Assembly: GCF_018531465.1 (NCBI RefSeq)
Contig: NZ_JAHDTF010000026.1
Location: forward strand, 62,001 to 126,000
Origin: Sphaerisporangium fuscum
Lineage (GTDB): Bacteria > Actinomycetota > Actinomycetes > Streptosporangiales > Streptosporangiaceae
Direction: 5' to 3'
Length of the DNA stretch: 64,000 nucleotides
Below the pieces are notes generated by a model. It was not told where the DNA came from, did no database searches, and saw only the letters and a list, made by a program, of their open reading frames with translations. Of the stretch, positions 42,572-50,489 are shown piece after piece (within the stretch, counting starts at the first letter, position 1; each line of letters opens with the position of its first letter). The translations under genes and the position numbers were made by a program.

Positions 42572-42975
42572 CGCCCGATGCGGCGGCCGGTGAGCTCCTC
42601 GGGGTGCACGACGATGAAATGGTCGCGGCTGCCCGGCGCCCAGGTCTCCAGGGGAAGGGCGGACAGGTAGCCGATCTCGTCGGGGTCCTCCACGGCCCGC
42701 GCGCGTCCCACCGCCATCACCGACCAGCCGCTGCGGGTCTCGGTGTCGAAGTCGTCGACCTCGAAGGCCACGACGGCGTCGCGCGCGGCGGCGGCCAGCT
42801 TGGAGCCGAGGGCGGTCCGGATCACGATGGACCCGCCGTCCAGCAGGAAGTTCACCGGCTGGACGGCCGGGAGGGCGCGGTCGGTGTAGACGATCCGTCC
42901 GATCGGCACGGAAGCCAGCAGTGAGATGCACTCCTCCCGGGAGAGCACCTGAAGGCCGGCCGAATCGAGTTTCAC
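42568..42975 (-). CDS. Pyridoxamine 5'-phosphate oxidase-fold protein
   Basis: About 135 residues from GTG 42975; GTG 42948 is an alternative, and neither has a good ribosome-binding site. The family pattern is LSREECISLLASVPIGRIVY, then ALPAVQPVNFLLDGGSIVIR, then SVMAVGRARAVEDPDE, ending in ELTGRRIGR. Short PPOX-like proteins of this kind use F420, FMN or heme and are frequent in DosR regulons. A near-consensus DosR box lies 37 bp upstream in the right orientation. The stop overlaps the end of the convergent kinase remnant by 4 bp. Confidence 0.88.
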   Translation of the reverse strand: MKLDSAGLQVLSREECISLLASVPIGRIVYTDRALPAVQPVNFLLDGGSIVIRTALGSKLAAAARDAVVAFEVDDFDTETRSGWSVMAVGRARAVEDPDEIGYLSALPLETWAPGSRDHFIVVHPEELTGRRIGR

Positions 42976-43011
42976 GCCGTACAGCGTGCCCGAGTTCCCG
43001 GCACGGGGGTA

Positions 43012-43026
43012 AGGGACGAAGGTCCC
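43012..43026 (-). promoter_or_regulatory. DosR/DevR box upstream of PPOX-fold gene
   Basis: The minus strand reads GGGACCTTCGTCCCT, matching 11 of 12 informative positions of the consensus, and the core is a perfect GGGAC/GTCCC palindrome. It is centred about 44 bp before the PPOX start and just after the MarR gene stop. Confidence 0.75.
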
Positions 43027-43031
43027 GTCCT

Positions 43032-43505
43032 TCACGGCGATCTGCCCGGGAGTCCCTCCAGGACCGCGGTGATCTCTTCGGGGGGAAGGGCCGCCAGGGC
43101 CCGCAGGACGCGCAGGAAGGCGGCACGGTCCTCGGGCGGGAGACGCGCCAGCAGCCGTTCCTCGTTGCGCTGGATCGCCGCCTGCGCCGACTCGCGTACG
43201 CGCCGGCCCTCGGCGGTCAGCGCCAGCAGCCGGGCACGCCGGTCGGCGGGGTCTGGCGTGCGCTCGATGAGGCCCGCGCGCTGCAGGTCGTCGAGGACCG
43301 CGATGATGCGCGTCTTGTCGGCGCCGATCGACTGGGCGAGCGCGGCCTGCGTGCGCAGCGGGCGTTCGCCCAGGGCCAGCAGGACGCTGTACCCCCACAT
43401 CGACAGCCCCTGCTCGCGCAGCACGGGGAGCTCGGCGTCGATGAGCGCCCTGGTCAGGGGGCTCATCATGGCCGCCAGGTCGGGACGGTGGGTCACGATC
43501 CACAC
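43032..43505 (-). CDS. MarR-family regulator
   Basis: A 157-residue protein taken from GTG 43505; GTG 43496 is also possible. The winged HTH has LRTQAALAQSIGADKTRIIA (about 50-69) and the wing reads RTPDPADRRARLLALT. It is divergent from the TIGR03086 gene with a 67-bp gap containing that gene's promoter, which it probably controls. Its 3' end lies 6 bp from the DosR-like box of the next gene. The ligand is unknown, as usual for MarR. Confidence 0.9.
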   Translation of the reverse strand: MWIVTHRPDLAAMMSPLTRALIDAELPVLREQGLSMWGYSVLLALGERPLRTQAALAQSIGADKTRIIAVLDDLQRAGLIERTPDPADRRARLLALTAEGRRVRESAQAAIQRNEERLLARLPPEDRAAFLRVLRALAALPPEEITAVLEGLPGRSP

Positions 43506-43514
43506 GGTATCGCG

Positions 43515-43543
43515 TTGACAAACAGTAAGCAGCGGCAGATGAT
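43515..43543 (+). promoter_or_regulatory. Promoter of the TIGR03086 gene
   Basis: TTGACA (43515-43520), a 17-bp spacer and GATGAT (43538-43543) lie 30 bp before the ATG. The -35 is consensus while the -10 is weak, as expected for a regulated promoter between divergent genes. Confidence 0.6.
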
Positions 43544-43572
43544 AAGCGCACACATACGAATTGAGGAGCGAT

Positions 43573-44166
43573 ATGGACATCAGAGAACTGGACCGGCGTG
43601 TGGTGCGGATGAGCGCCGACATCGTCGCCAAGGCGACCCCGGAGGACCTCGGCCGCCCGACCCCGTGCGAGGGCTGGACGCTCGGCGACCTCCTCGCCCA
43701 CATGACGGTCCAGCACCACGGGTTCGCCGCCGCGGCCGAGGGCGACGGGGCCGACCCGGCGGTGTGGCGGGTGGAGCCGCTCGGCGCCGACGCCGTCCCG
43801 GCCTACCTGAAGGCCGCCGAGCGGGTGACGGCGGCCTTCGCCGTGGAGGGCGTGCTGGAGCGCCGCTTCGACCTGGCGGAGTTCGGTGACGGAGGCATGA
43901 CCTTCCCCGCGCCGCAGGCCATCGGCTTCCACTTCATCGACTACCTCGTGCACGGCTGGGACGTCGCGCGGGCGCTCGACGTGCCCTTCTCTCCCGAGCC
44001 CGACGTGGTGGAGGCCGCCTGGCCGATCGCCGAGGCGGTGCCCGACGGCGAGCCGCGGCTCAAGCCGGGCGCGGCGTTCCGCCCCCGCCTGGACGCGCCG
44101 GGCGACGCCACGCGCTTCGACCGCATCCTCGCGATGCTGGGCCGCTCCCTATCGTGGAGCCGGTAG
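43573..44166 (+). CDS. TIGR03086-family metal-binding protein (DinB/mycothiol-enzyme fold)
   Basis: A 197-residue protein with a GAGGAG site. It begins MDIRELDRRVVRMSADIV and has PTPCEGWTLGDLLAHM (about 30-45), the motif of mycothiol-dependent maleylpyruvate isomerase-like proteins; later histidines are in GFHFIDYLVHGWDVARAL (about 119-136). The four-helix fold binds a divalent metal through three histidines. Some members conjugate or transfer mycothiol during detoxification. It is probably the target of the divergent MarR regulator. Confidence 0.88.
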   Translation: MDIRELDRRVVRMSADIVAKATPEDLGRPTPCEGWTLGDLLAHMTVQHHGFAAAAEGDGADPAVWRVEPLGADAVPAYLKAAERVTAAFAVEGVLERRFDLAEFGDGGMTFPAPQAIGFHFIDYLVHGWDVARALDVPFSPEPDVVEAAWPIAEAVPDGEPRLKPGAAFRPRLDAPGDATRFDRILAMLGRSLSWSR

Positions 44167-44175
44167 CCGGTTCGG

Positions 44176-44799
44176 TCAGGAGAGGGGTTCGCCGGACGAG
44201 GGCTGCCGGGAGTGGAAGGCGTCCCACACCTTCACCCAGTCGCCCTCGGGCTCGGTGATGCTCTTGACGAACCGCTCCACGAACGACGACTCGGCGTCGA
44301 GCAGGGTCACCCGGAACCGCTCCTCGACGATGAACAGCTCGGGCACCCCTTGGGCGAGGGTCTTGTCGATCTCGGCCTGGATGCCGGCGCGCTGCTCGGC
44401 GAGGTGGCTCAGCCGCCTGCCGAGCAGTTCGACGACCTCGCCGGGCGGGAGCGCCCCGATGAGGGAGAGCGCCGAGACGAACTGCGGGTATTCGTGCTCG
44501 GGGGTCTCGACCAGCTCGCGCAGCCACTCGCGCAGTTCGGTGCGGCCGGCGTCGGTGAGCGCGTACACGGTGCGCTCGGGACGCTGGCCATCGCGGCTGG
44601 TCTCCTGCTCGGCGATGAAGCCGGCCTTGGCGAGCTGCTGCACCACCATGTACAGCGAGCCGTGGTTGAACTTGATGCTGCGCGAGTCGCCGCGGTCCTG
44701 GAGGGTGCGTCCCAGCTCGTAGGGGTGCATGGGCCGCTCGGTCAGGTGCGACAGCACGGCCAGCGCCAGCAGGTTGCCGACTTTCCGCTTCTTGGCCAT
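44176..44799 (-). CDS. PadR-family regulator
   Basis: A 207-residue protein from ATG 44799 after GGAAGGG. The N-terminal winged HTH is typical of PadR (NLLALAVLSHLTERPMHPYE, residues 9-28, then SIKFNHGSLYMVVQQLAKAG), and the C-terminal Vir_act_alpha helices mediate dimerisation. It is downstream of, and cotranscribed with, the LiaF-like gene, separated by 62 bp. It probably represses that operon through the promoter at 45.37 kb. Confidence 0.92.
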   Translation of the reverse strand: MAKKRKVGNLLALAVLSHLTERPMHPYELGRTLQDRGDSRSIKFNHGSLYMVVQQLAKAGFIAEQETSRDGQRPERTVYALTDAGRTELREWLRELVETPEHEYPQFVSALSLIGALPPGEVVELLGRRLSHLAEQRAGIQAEIDKTLAQGVPELFIVEERFRVTLLDAESSFVERFVKSITEPEGDWVKVWDAFHSRQPSSGEPLS

Positions 44800-44861
44800 C
44801 TGACCCTTCCTCAAGCTCGCGCGTGCACGGCCGGCGGCACGCGCGTCGTCGGGACACTGGA

Positions 44862-45326
44862 TCAGACGGTGCGCGCCGGGTCGTCCACCGTGGGCCGGCC
44901 GCCCGTCTTGTGCGCCCGCCGCACGTCGTCGACGTACTCGCGGGTGAACATCGCCGACAGCTGGGCCACGCCGCCGCTGTGCACGCGGACCTCGCCCTGG
45001 TGGACGTGCCCGGCGAGCCGGATGCGGCGCCCGGTGCCGGCGGCCGGGTTGTGGTGGAACGACTGCTTGACCTTACCGCGCCCGCTCCACTCCAGATCCC
45101 ACTGGTCGATCTCCGCGTCGGCGGGGACCAGCAGCTTGAGCATCCCGTGGTCCAGGTCGAGGGTGACGGTGACGTCGCCCTCGGGGATCTCCGGCGACCG
45201 CAGGTCGAGCACGGCCTGGCCGCGCCGCACGCGGACCTCGAAGTCCTGGGAGGTGGTCCAGTTGCCCAGGCGCTTCTCGACGGCGTGGTCGGCGTGGACG
45301 CGGACGGTGGTGGCGGTGGTGTTCAT
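44862..45326 (-). CDS. LiaF C-terminal-like (DUF2154-type) beta-solenoid protein
   Basis: A 154-residue protein without signal or membrane segment. The centre is a repeating beta pattern, EVRVRRGQAVLDLRSPEIPE and VTVTLDLDHGMLKLLVPADA, then IRLAGHVHQGEVRVHSGG, resembling the C-terminal domain of LiaF/VraT, which reports cell-envelope stress. It lacks the membrane part, so its action is unclear. It is the first gene of the transcript with the PadR regulator and has an excellent promoter. The assignment rests on pattern only. Confidence 0.6.
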   Translation of the reverse strand: MNTTATTVRVHADHAVEKRLGNWTTSQDFEVRVRRGQAVLDLRSPEIPEGDVTVTLDLDHGMLKLLVPADAEIDQWDLEWSGRGKVKQSFHHNPAAGTGRRIRLAGHVHQGEVRVHSGGVAQLSAMFTREYVDDVRRAHKTGGRPTVDDPARTV

Positions 45327-45362
45327 CGCGAGGTCCTTTCGATGTCTTCGCTGTCACCCCCA

Positions 45363-45391
45363 ATTATTCAGGACTGAGTATTCAGAGTCAA
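45363..45391 (-). promoter_or_regulatory. Promoter of the LiaF-like/padR operon
   Basis: On the minus strand TTGACT (45391-45386), a 17-bp spacer and AATAAT (45368-45363) lie 37 bp before the start. The direct repeat CTGAATA occurs twice in this short stretch, 15 bp apart, and is a candidate PadR operator. The AT-rich patch stands out from its surroundings. Confidence 0.75.
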
Positions 45392-45563
45392 GCATTTGCT
45401 GCCAAGGCGAAAGAACAGGTAGCGCAACCGCCGGCCGGCCGCCTCGGCCGTCACGAGATCGGGTACCGAACGAGGAAGATCTGTATCGAACACCGTTCCA
45501 CCGTGCCACGCAGTGGTCACGGCGCGACCACCGGATTTCCGATGTCGCCGCAGGGCAGGCGGC

Positions 45564-46412
45564 TCAGCGGAAGTCGGCCGCGTGGTCGGCGGCCCACTGG
45601 CGGAACGGGGTCGCCGGCCTTCCGGTGATCTCCTCGACGGCCGAGGTGACGGTCTCGGGGGAGGCGACCATCGCCGCGTGGGCGTCCAGGATCGCCTCGG
45701 CCACCGGCTCCGGCATGCCCTGCGCGACCAGCTCCCGCCGGGCGGCCTCGGGGGTGAGCTCCTCCCAGCGCACCGGGCGCCCGATGGCCTCGCCGATGGT
45801 GGTCACCTGCTCGACCTGCGTCAACGCCTGAGGCCCGGTGAGTTCGTACCTGGCCCCGCCGTGGCCCGGGCGGGTCAGCGCGCTCACGCCGGCGGCGGCG
45901 ATGTCGCGCTCGTGGACGAGCGCCCGCGTGGCCGCTCCGTGCACCCAGCGCACCACGCCGGTCTCGCGGATCTGGCCGGACCACATCAGGGTGTTCGCCG
46001 CGAAGCCGCCGGCCTGCAGGAACGTCCACTCGGCCCCCGACCCCTCGATGAGCCGCTCCAGCAGGGCATGGGAGCCCGGGATGGACCCGGGCGCCTGCGG
46101 CAGGTCCGGCGTCACGCCGCGCGCGGAGAGGTAGACGACGCGGCGGGCCCGCTTCGCGATCGCCGCGACGGCCTCCGGTGCCGCGTGGTCGGCCGCCAGT
46201 GTGGGCCACACCAGGAACACCGACTCGACCCCGTCGAGCGCGGCGTCGAGAGTGCCGGGGAGGGCGAGGTCTCCCCGGACCACCTCGGCGCCGGCCGGCA
46301 GGGACGCCGAATCGGGGTCGCGGGTCAGCGCGCGCACGCCGGCGCCGACGTCGAGCAGCTGGGAGACGACTTTGCGGCCGACCTTGCCGGTCGCGCCGGT
46401 GACCAGGATCAT
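45564..46412 (-). CDS. NmrA-like NAD(P)-binding reductase, SoxR-type target
   Basis: About 282 residues from ATG 46412, or three more from GTG 46421. Rossmann motif ILVTGATGKVGRKVV at the N-terminus; later RRVVYLSARGVTPDLPQA and WTFLQAGGFAANTLMWSG. It resembles QOR2/NmrA-type quinone reductases and lacks YxxxK. A near-perfect SoxR/MerR palindrome sits about 50 bp upstream. In Streptomyces, SoxR activates NAD(P)H-dependent oxidoreductases when redox-active antibiotics are present, so a role in handling quinone- or phenazine-like compounds is likely. No merR-type gene is in the window. Confidence 0.88.
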   Translation of the reverse strand: MILVTGATGKVGRKVVSQLLDVGAGVRALTRDPDSASLPAGAEVVRGDLALPGTLDAALDGVESVFLVWPTLAADHAAPEAVAAIAKRARRVVYLSARGVTPDLPQAPGSIPGSHALLERLIEGSGAEWTFLQAGGFAANTLMWSGQIRETGVVRWVHGAATRALVHERDIAAAGVSALTRPGHGGARYELTGPQALTQVEQVTTIGEAIGRPVRWEELTPEAARRELVAQGMPEPVAEAILDAHAAMVASPETVTSAVEEITGRPATPFRQWAADHAADFR

Positions 46413-46460
46413 CAGGAACACGCTCTTTTCGCTCGTCGGAAACGACGTGCTCAGCGTGCA

Positions 46461-46480
46461 ACCTCAAGCGAACTTGAGGT
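46461..46480 (-). promoter_or_regulatory. SoxR/MerR-type operator within a promoter
   Basis: ACCTCAAG-CGAA-CTTGAGGT is a perfect 8-bp-arm palindrome. It matches the known soxbox CCTCAAGTTAACTTGAGG except for the two central bases. TTGACC (46483-46478) overlaps one arm as a -35, and a 19-bp spacer, the MerR hallmark, leads to a weak -10 at 46458-46453. Confidence 0.8.
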
Positions 46481-47100
46481 CAAGCGCGGCGCAGTGCGGC
46501 GAGCTGCTGCTCGAAGGGGACGAGCGTGTCGTCCTGCCCGGCCGCCGGGGGACGGCGCAGCATCATGTCGGCGAGCTCCCCGGCCGCGCGTCCGATCCGG
46601 GAGGCCAGTCCGTCACCGCTTTGGCCGCCGGCCGCGCCCCAGTCCTCGGAGGCCGCGTACACGGCGGTCGGCGCCACGACCGCCCGCAGGTAGGCGAACA
46701 GCGGGCGCATCGCGTGTTCGAGTGCCAGCGAGTGCCGTGCCGTGCCACCGGTCGCCGCGATCAGCACCGGCTTGCCCGCCAGCGCGGCGTTGTCGATCAC
46801 GTCGAAGAACGCCTTGAACAGCCCGCTGTAGGAGGCCGTGAAGATCGGGGTGACGGCGATCAGGCCGTCGGCCTCGGTGACCGCCTCGACCGCCTCGCGG
46901 AGCGCGGCGCCGGGGAAGCCGGTCACCAGGTTGTCGGCGATGTCCCGGGCCAGGTCGCGCAGCTCCACCACGCGCACCTCCACCGCCCGCTCCTCCGCGA
47001 GGCCGCGCCGGGTGGCCTCGGCCAGGCGGTCGGCGAGCAGCCGCGTGGAGGACGGCACGCTCAGGCCGGCCGAGACGGCCACGAGCTTCAGGGGCTTCAT
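46480..47100 (-). CDS. NADPH-dependent FMN reductase, CE1759 family
   Basis: A 206-residue flavodoxin-like protein from ATG 47100 after AAGGAG. The FMN-binding start is LVAVSAGLSVPSSTRLLADR (residues 6-25), followed by GLIAVTPIFTASYSGLFKAF (about 79-98) and LIAATGGTARHSLALE. It reduces FMN for the luciferase-like monooxygenase encoded 65 bp upstream. This pair occurs widely in actinobacteria as CE1758/CE1759. Its last bases overlap the SoxR-type operator of the next gene. The product of the pair is unknown. Confidence 0.9.
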   Translation of the reverse strand: MKPLKLVAVSAGLSVPSSTRLLADRLAEATRRGLAEERAVEVRVVELRDLARDIADNLVTGFPGAALREAVEAVTEADGLIAVTPIFTASYSGLFKAFFDVIDNAALAGKPVLIAATGGTARHSLALEHAMRPLFAYLRAVVAPTAVYAASEDWGAAGGQSGDGLASRIGRAAGELADMMLRRPPAAGQDDTLVPFEQQLAALRRA

Positions 47101-47165
47101 CTGCTTCTCCTTCACAGGGGGTCGGGCGGGCGGGAACCACCGGGGGGCCTGAGCGTTGCGGCCGG

Positions 47166-48293
47166 TCAGGACGCCGAGCCGGCGGGGACGGACGGCTCCT
47201 CGCCGGCCTCGGCGTCGCGGCGGGCGAGCAGGGCCTGGTGGGTGGGGGCGTCCGGCACCTGGGCCGGGCGGCCGGAGGCGAGCTCCTTGCGCAGCACGGG
47301 CACGACCTCCTCGCCGAGGATGTCCAGCTGCTCCAGCACCGTCTTCAGCGGAAGTCCCGCATGGTCCATCAGGAACAGCTGCCGCTGGTAGTCGCCGAAG
47401 TGCTCCCGGAACGCCAGCGTCCTGTCGATGATCTCCTGCGGGCTGCCCACCGCCAGGGGCGTCTCCGCCATGAACTCCTCCAGCGACGGCCCGTGGCCGT
47501 ACACGGGGGCGTTGTCGAAGTAGGGGCGGAACTCGCGCACCGCGTCCTGGGAGTTCTTGCGCATGAACACCTGGCCGCCGAGCCCCACGATCGCCTGCTC
47601 CGGAGTGCCGTGACCGTAGTGCGCGTAGCGCTCCCGGTACAGCCTGATCAGCCGCTGGAAGTGGTCCTTGGGCCAGAAGATGTTGTTGGCGAAGAACCCG
47701 TCGCCGTAGTACGCCGCCTGCTCGGCGATCTCGGGGCTGCGGATCGACCCGTGCCAGACGAACGGCGGCACCCCGTCGAGCGGCCGGGGCGTGGAGGTGA
47801 AGCCCTGCAGGGGGGTGCGGAAGCGGCTCTGCCAGTCGACGACGTCCTCGCGCCACAGCCGGTGCAGCAGCGCGTAGTTCTCGATGGCGAGCGGGATGCC
47901 CTGCCGGATGTCCTGCCCGAACCACGGGTACACCGGGCCGGTGTTGCCGCGGCCCAGCATCACGTCGACGCGCCCGTCGGCCAGGTGCTGCAGCATCGCG
48001 AAGTCCTCGGCGATCTTCACCGGGTCGTTCGTGGTGATCAGGGTGGTGGAGGTGGACAGGATGAGCCGCTCGGTGCGGGCCGCGATGTAGCCGAGCATGG
48101 TGGTCGGCGACGACGGCACGAACGGCGGGTTGTGGTGCTCGCCGGTCGCGAAGACGTCCAGCCCGACCTCTTCGGCCTTCAGCGCGATCGCGACCATGGC
48201 CTTGATCCGCTCGTTCTCGGTCGGCGTCCTGCCCGTGGTCGGGTCCGTGGTGACGTCGCCCACCGTGAAGATCCCGAACTGCATCGTGCCCAT
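47166..48293 (-). CDS. Luciferase-like FMN-dependent monooxygenase, CE1758 family
   Basis: A 375-residue TIM-barrel protein. Starts MQFGIFTVGDVTTDPTTGRT (after MGT); FATGEHHNPPFVPSSPTTML (about 50-69) holds the conserved EHH, and RVDVMLGRGNTGPVYPWFGQ the flavin site. The C-terminal tail from about 345 is disordered. It uses reduced FMN from the downstream CE1759 reductase and oxygen to oxidise an unknown substrate. The start is near a TTGAA/TTCAA palindrome, its likely operator. Confidence 0.92.
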   Translation of the reverse strand: MGTMQFGIFTVGDVTTDPTTGRTPTENERIKAMVAIALKAEEVGLDVFATGEHHNPPFVPSSPTTMLGYIAARTERLILSTSTTLITTNDPVKIAEDFAMLQHLADGRVDVMLGRGNTGPVYPWFGQDIRQGIPLAIENYALLHRLWREDVVDWQSRFRTPLQGFTSTPRPLDGVPPFVWHGSIRSPEIAEQAAYYGDGFFANNIFWPKDHFQRLIRLYRERYAHYGHGTPEQAIVGLGGQVFMRKNSQDAVREFRPYFDNAPVYGHGPSLEEFMAETPLAVGSPQEIIDRTLAFREHFGDYQRQLFLMDHAGLPLKTVLEQLDILGEEVVPVLRKELASGRPAQVPDAPTHQALLARRDAEAGEEPSVPAGSAS

Positions 48294-48307
48294 CGCCTCT
48301 CATGTCA

Positions 48308-48319
48308 TTGAACTTTCAA
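48308..48319. promoter_or_regulatory. Short palindrome before the monooxygenase gene
   Basis: TTGAA-CT-TTCAA lies 15 bp upstream of the start. Its size and position suit a MarR- or HxlR-type operator, but no cognate regulator is adjacent. Confidence 0.4.
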
Positions 48320-48362
48320 CCACCTTAGCGATCGGGCCGGTGATCTTATTCCTCGCCTCCTC

Positions 48363-48830
48363 TCACCCGTCCTCGCCGATGTCCTCCAGCCACGCCTGGG
48401 GGTTGGCCGTGATGAAGGCGGTCATCAGCTCGGCGCACTCACCGGAGTCCAGGAGGGTCACCTCCACGCCGTGGCGGGCCAGCCACTCGTGCCCGCCGGT
48501 GAACGTGCGGCTCTCGCCGACCACCAGCCCGCCGATGCCGAACTGGCGGATCAGCCCGCTGCAGTACCAGCAGGGCGACAGCGTCGTGACCATGATCGTG
48601 TCGCGGTAGGCGCGCCGGCGGCCCGCGTTCCGGAACGCCGCCGTCTCGCCGTGCACCGAGGGGTCGCCGTCCTGGACGCGGCGGTTGCGGCCCCGGCCCA
48701 GCAGCCGGCCGTCCGCCGAGAACAGCGCCGCGCCGACCGGGATCCCGCCCTCGGCGAACCCCGCGCGGGCCTCTTCCAGCGCCACGCCCAGCATCGCCTC
48801 GGGAGTCGTGAAGTTCGTCGTCATGCCCAT
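48363..48830 (-). CDS. Cytosine-deaminase-like nucleoside deaminase
   Basis: A 155-residue zinc enzyme from ATG 48830 (48824 also possible). Zinc and catalytic residues are HGETAAF (His and Glu, near 62-64) and SPCWYC (near 92-97). The HGE and SPCxxC combination is that of yeast-type cytosine deaminase, whereas tRNA deaminases usually have HAE. It probably deaminates cytosine or a related base in salvage. It follows the monooxygenase in the opposite sense of transcription order but on the same strand, 69 bp upstream of that gene. Confidence 0.85.
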   Translation of the reverse strand: MGMTTNFTTPEAMLGVALEEARAGFAEGGIPVGAALFSADGRLLGRGRNRRVQDGDPSVHGETAAFRNAGRRRAYRDTIMVTTLSPCWYCSGLIRQFGIGGLVVGESRTFTGGHEWLARHGVEVTLLDSGECAELMTAFITANPQAWLEDIGEDG

Positions 48831-49132
48831 GTCATCCCCGATCGCAAACACTCATTCCGTCGCGTAAGTCAGACTTAAGCCATAACTGGCTCCTCCGAAA
48901 ATCTAGCGGTTTCGTCCATCGAGGTTGACGAATGCTGGTGGTGGTTGCAGTTGAACCTTCAGCGTTCGCAGGTTGTTGCCGGTGTTCAGGGTGGGTTGTC
49001 GGGTTCGCCTGCTATGTGGCTGAATGACACCCGCAATCGCTCGGCGCCGACGGTCCAATCGACCCCGACGTGCGCGATCCACCGTCTGGTGTCAGGCTGA
49101 GTACGTTCAGTTTTTGCGCCTTGGAGGTTCTG
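48831..49132. other. Intergenic region between divergent genes
   Basis: About 300 bp with no convincing gene. The half next to the deaminase is less GC-rich (near 48850-48920), consistent with promoters. A GGAGG ribosome-binding site for the next gene lies at its end. I saw no clear operator. Confidence 0.5.
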
Positions 49133-50188
49133 ATGCGCGCAGGCGTCGTGGTCAGCGCACAGCCCGGTGTGGAGGACCTCGCTGTACAGGCCGAGGAGTT
49201 GGGCCTGCACAGTTTCTGGGTCAACGACACCCCGATGGTCCACGGCGACCCCTTCGTCGCGCTTGGACTGTGTGCGAAGGCCACCAGTCGCATCAGGCTG
49301 GGCATCGGCGTGACCTCACCGGCGCTGCGCTCGGCCCCTGCCGCCGCGAGCGGGCTCGCCAGCCTCAACGCCCTGGCGCCCGGCCGGATCATCTGCGGGA
49401 TCGGCACCGGGAACACCGCCCGGCGCACGCTGGGCATGCGGCCGACCACAGCGGCCACGATGGAGAACTTCATCGCCGCACTGCAGAACCTGTGCACCGG
49501 ACGCACCATCGAGTACCGCGAAGGTGACCGAGTCCGCGACGTCCGATTTCTGCACACCAAGGGGCACGTGAACACGGCCGAACCGATCGAGTTCGTCGTG
49601 GCCGCGCTGTCAGGACCGAAGGCCGCCGCCGTCGCCGGCCGCCGCGGCACCGGCCTGATCTCCTTCGGCCTGCTTGACCCCACCGCCTGGCACGCGCTGC
49701 ACGACGCCCGCCGCCACGCCGCACGCGACACGCCACGCGACCCCGACTCCCGCACGGACTCCTACCTGGTCACCGCGCTGTACGTACTCGACCAGGACGA
49801 GGACCCCCACGGCGACGCGGCCCGGGACGCGACCGGCCACATCGTCCTGTCGCTGCTGGCCTTCGCCGCCGACGCACGCGCTTTCTCCGAGCGGCTCGGC
49901 CCCGAGGAACGCGAGGCGGTGCGGCGGCTCCTCGACCGGCGCGGCACCACCGCCATCGCACCCGACCGGCACACCAAGCTCTACCCCAACTACCTCGAAC
50001 GCATCGCACCGGAGGACCGTGACCTGGTCCTGCCCTCACTGATGAACACCCTGGCCCTGGTCGGCACCCGCGACGACCTCCGCGCCCGCATCGCCACCCT
50101 GGAACAGGCCGGCATCGACGAACTGCTCATCCAGCCGGTGATCGACCCACCCACCGAGATGGCTCAGCTCGTGAAACTCCTCACCTGA
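49133..50188 (+). CDS. LLM-class flavin/F420-dependent oxidoreductase
   Basis: A 351-residue TIM-barrel protein with a GGAGG site. Its N-terminus MRAGVVVSAQPGVEDLAVQA, HSFWVNDTPMVHGDPFVALG (about 27-46), IRLGIGVTSP and the phosphate-binding NALAPGRIICGIGTGN fit the F420-dependent methylene-H4MPT-reductase-like branch of the luciferase family. Actinomycetes use such enzymes widely for redox steps on natural products and xenobiotics. It stands alone, divergent from the deaminase gene. The cofactor choice between FMN and F420 is inferred. Confidence 0.88.
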   Translation: MRAGVVVSAQPGVEDLAVQAEELGLHSFWVNDTPMVHGDPFVALGLCAKATSRIRLGIGVTSPALRSAPAAASGLASLNALAPGRIICGIGTGNTARRTLGMRPTTAATMENFIAALQNLCTGRTIEYREGDRVRDVRFLHTKGHVNTAEPIEFVVAALSGPKAAAVAGRRGTGLISFGLLDPTAWHALHDARRHAARDTPRDPDSRTDSYLVTALYVLDQDEDPHGDAARDATGHIVLSLLAFAADARAFSERLGPEEREAVRRLLDRRGTTAIAPDRHTKLYPNYLERIAPEDRDLVLPSLMNTLALVGTRDDLRARIATLEQAGIDELLIQPVIDPPTEMAQLVKLLT

Positions 50189-50489
50189 ACGGACCCGCCG
50201 GCCGTGCGCACGCGGTTCACCGACGACAAGACCTGGCCGTCGTAGTCGTCGCGCCCTCGCAGGTCCATCGGTTGCGTGCGGAGTTGTCGGGCTCTGGCCC
50301 GCCTTTTCCGCGCTCAACGCAGACGTCCTGGGTGTGCTCGCGCGGACTTGTGGCGCCGGCGCGTTGCCGGGCTCCAGCACTTCCAGAGGGAGGCGAAACC
50401 CTGGACGGTCTCCGAGCAGATGGGTCAGAGACGCTCCTCGAACGATGGGGGACCGGTTCTGTCCGGCGCCGCTTGTAGGTTCTGGTGGC

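Noticed and set aside
40958..43126. Upstream extension of the minus-strand universal stress gene, giving about 1,000 residues
   Set aside because: The extension runs antisense to the kinase remnant and through the PPOX gene in another frame, with low-complexity Arg/Gly content. The ATG at 40957 has its own ribosome-binding site.
50189..50489. Possible transposase remnant before the DUF1963-like gene
   Set aside because: Frames of up to 68 codons are present but show no transposase motif, terminal repeats or target duplication.
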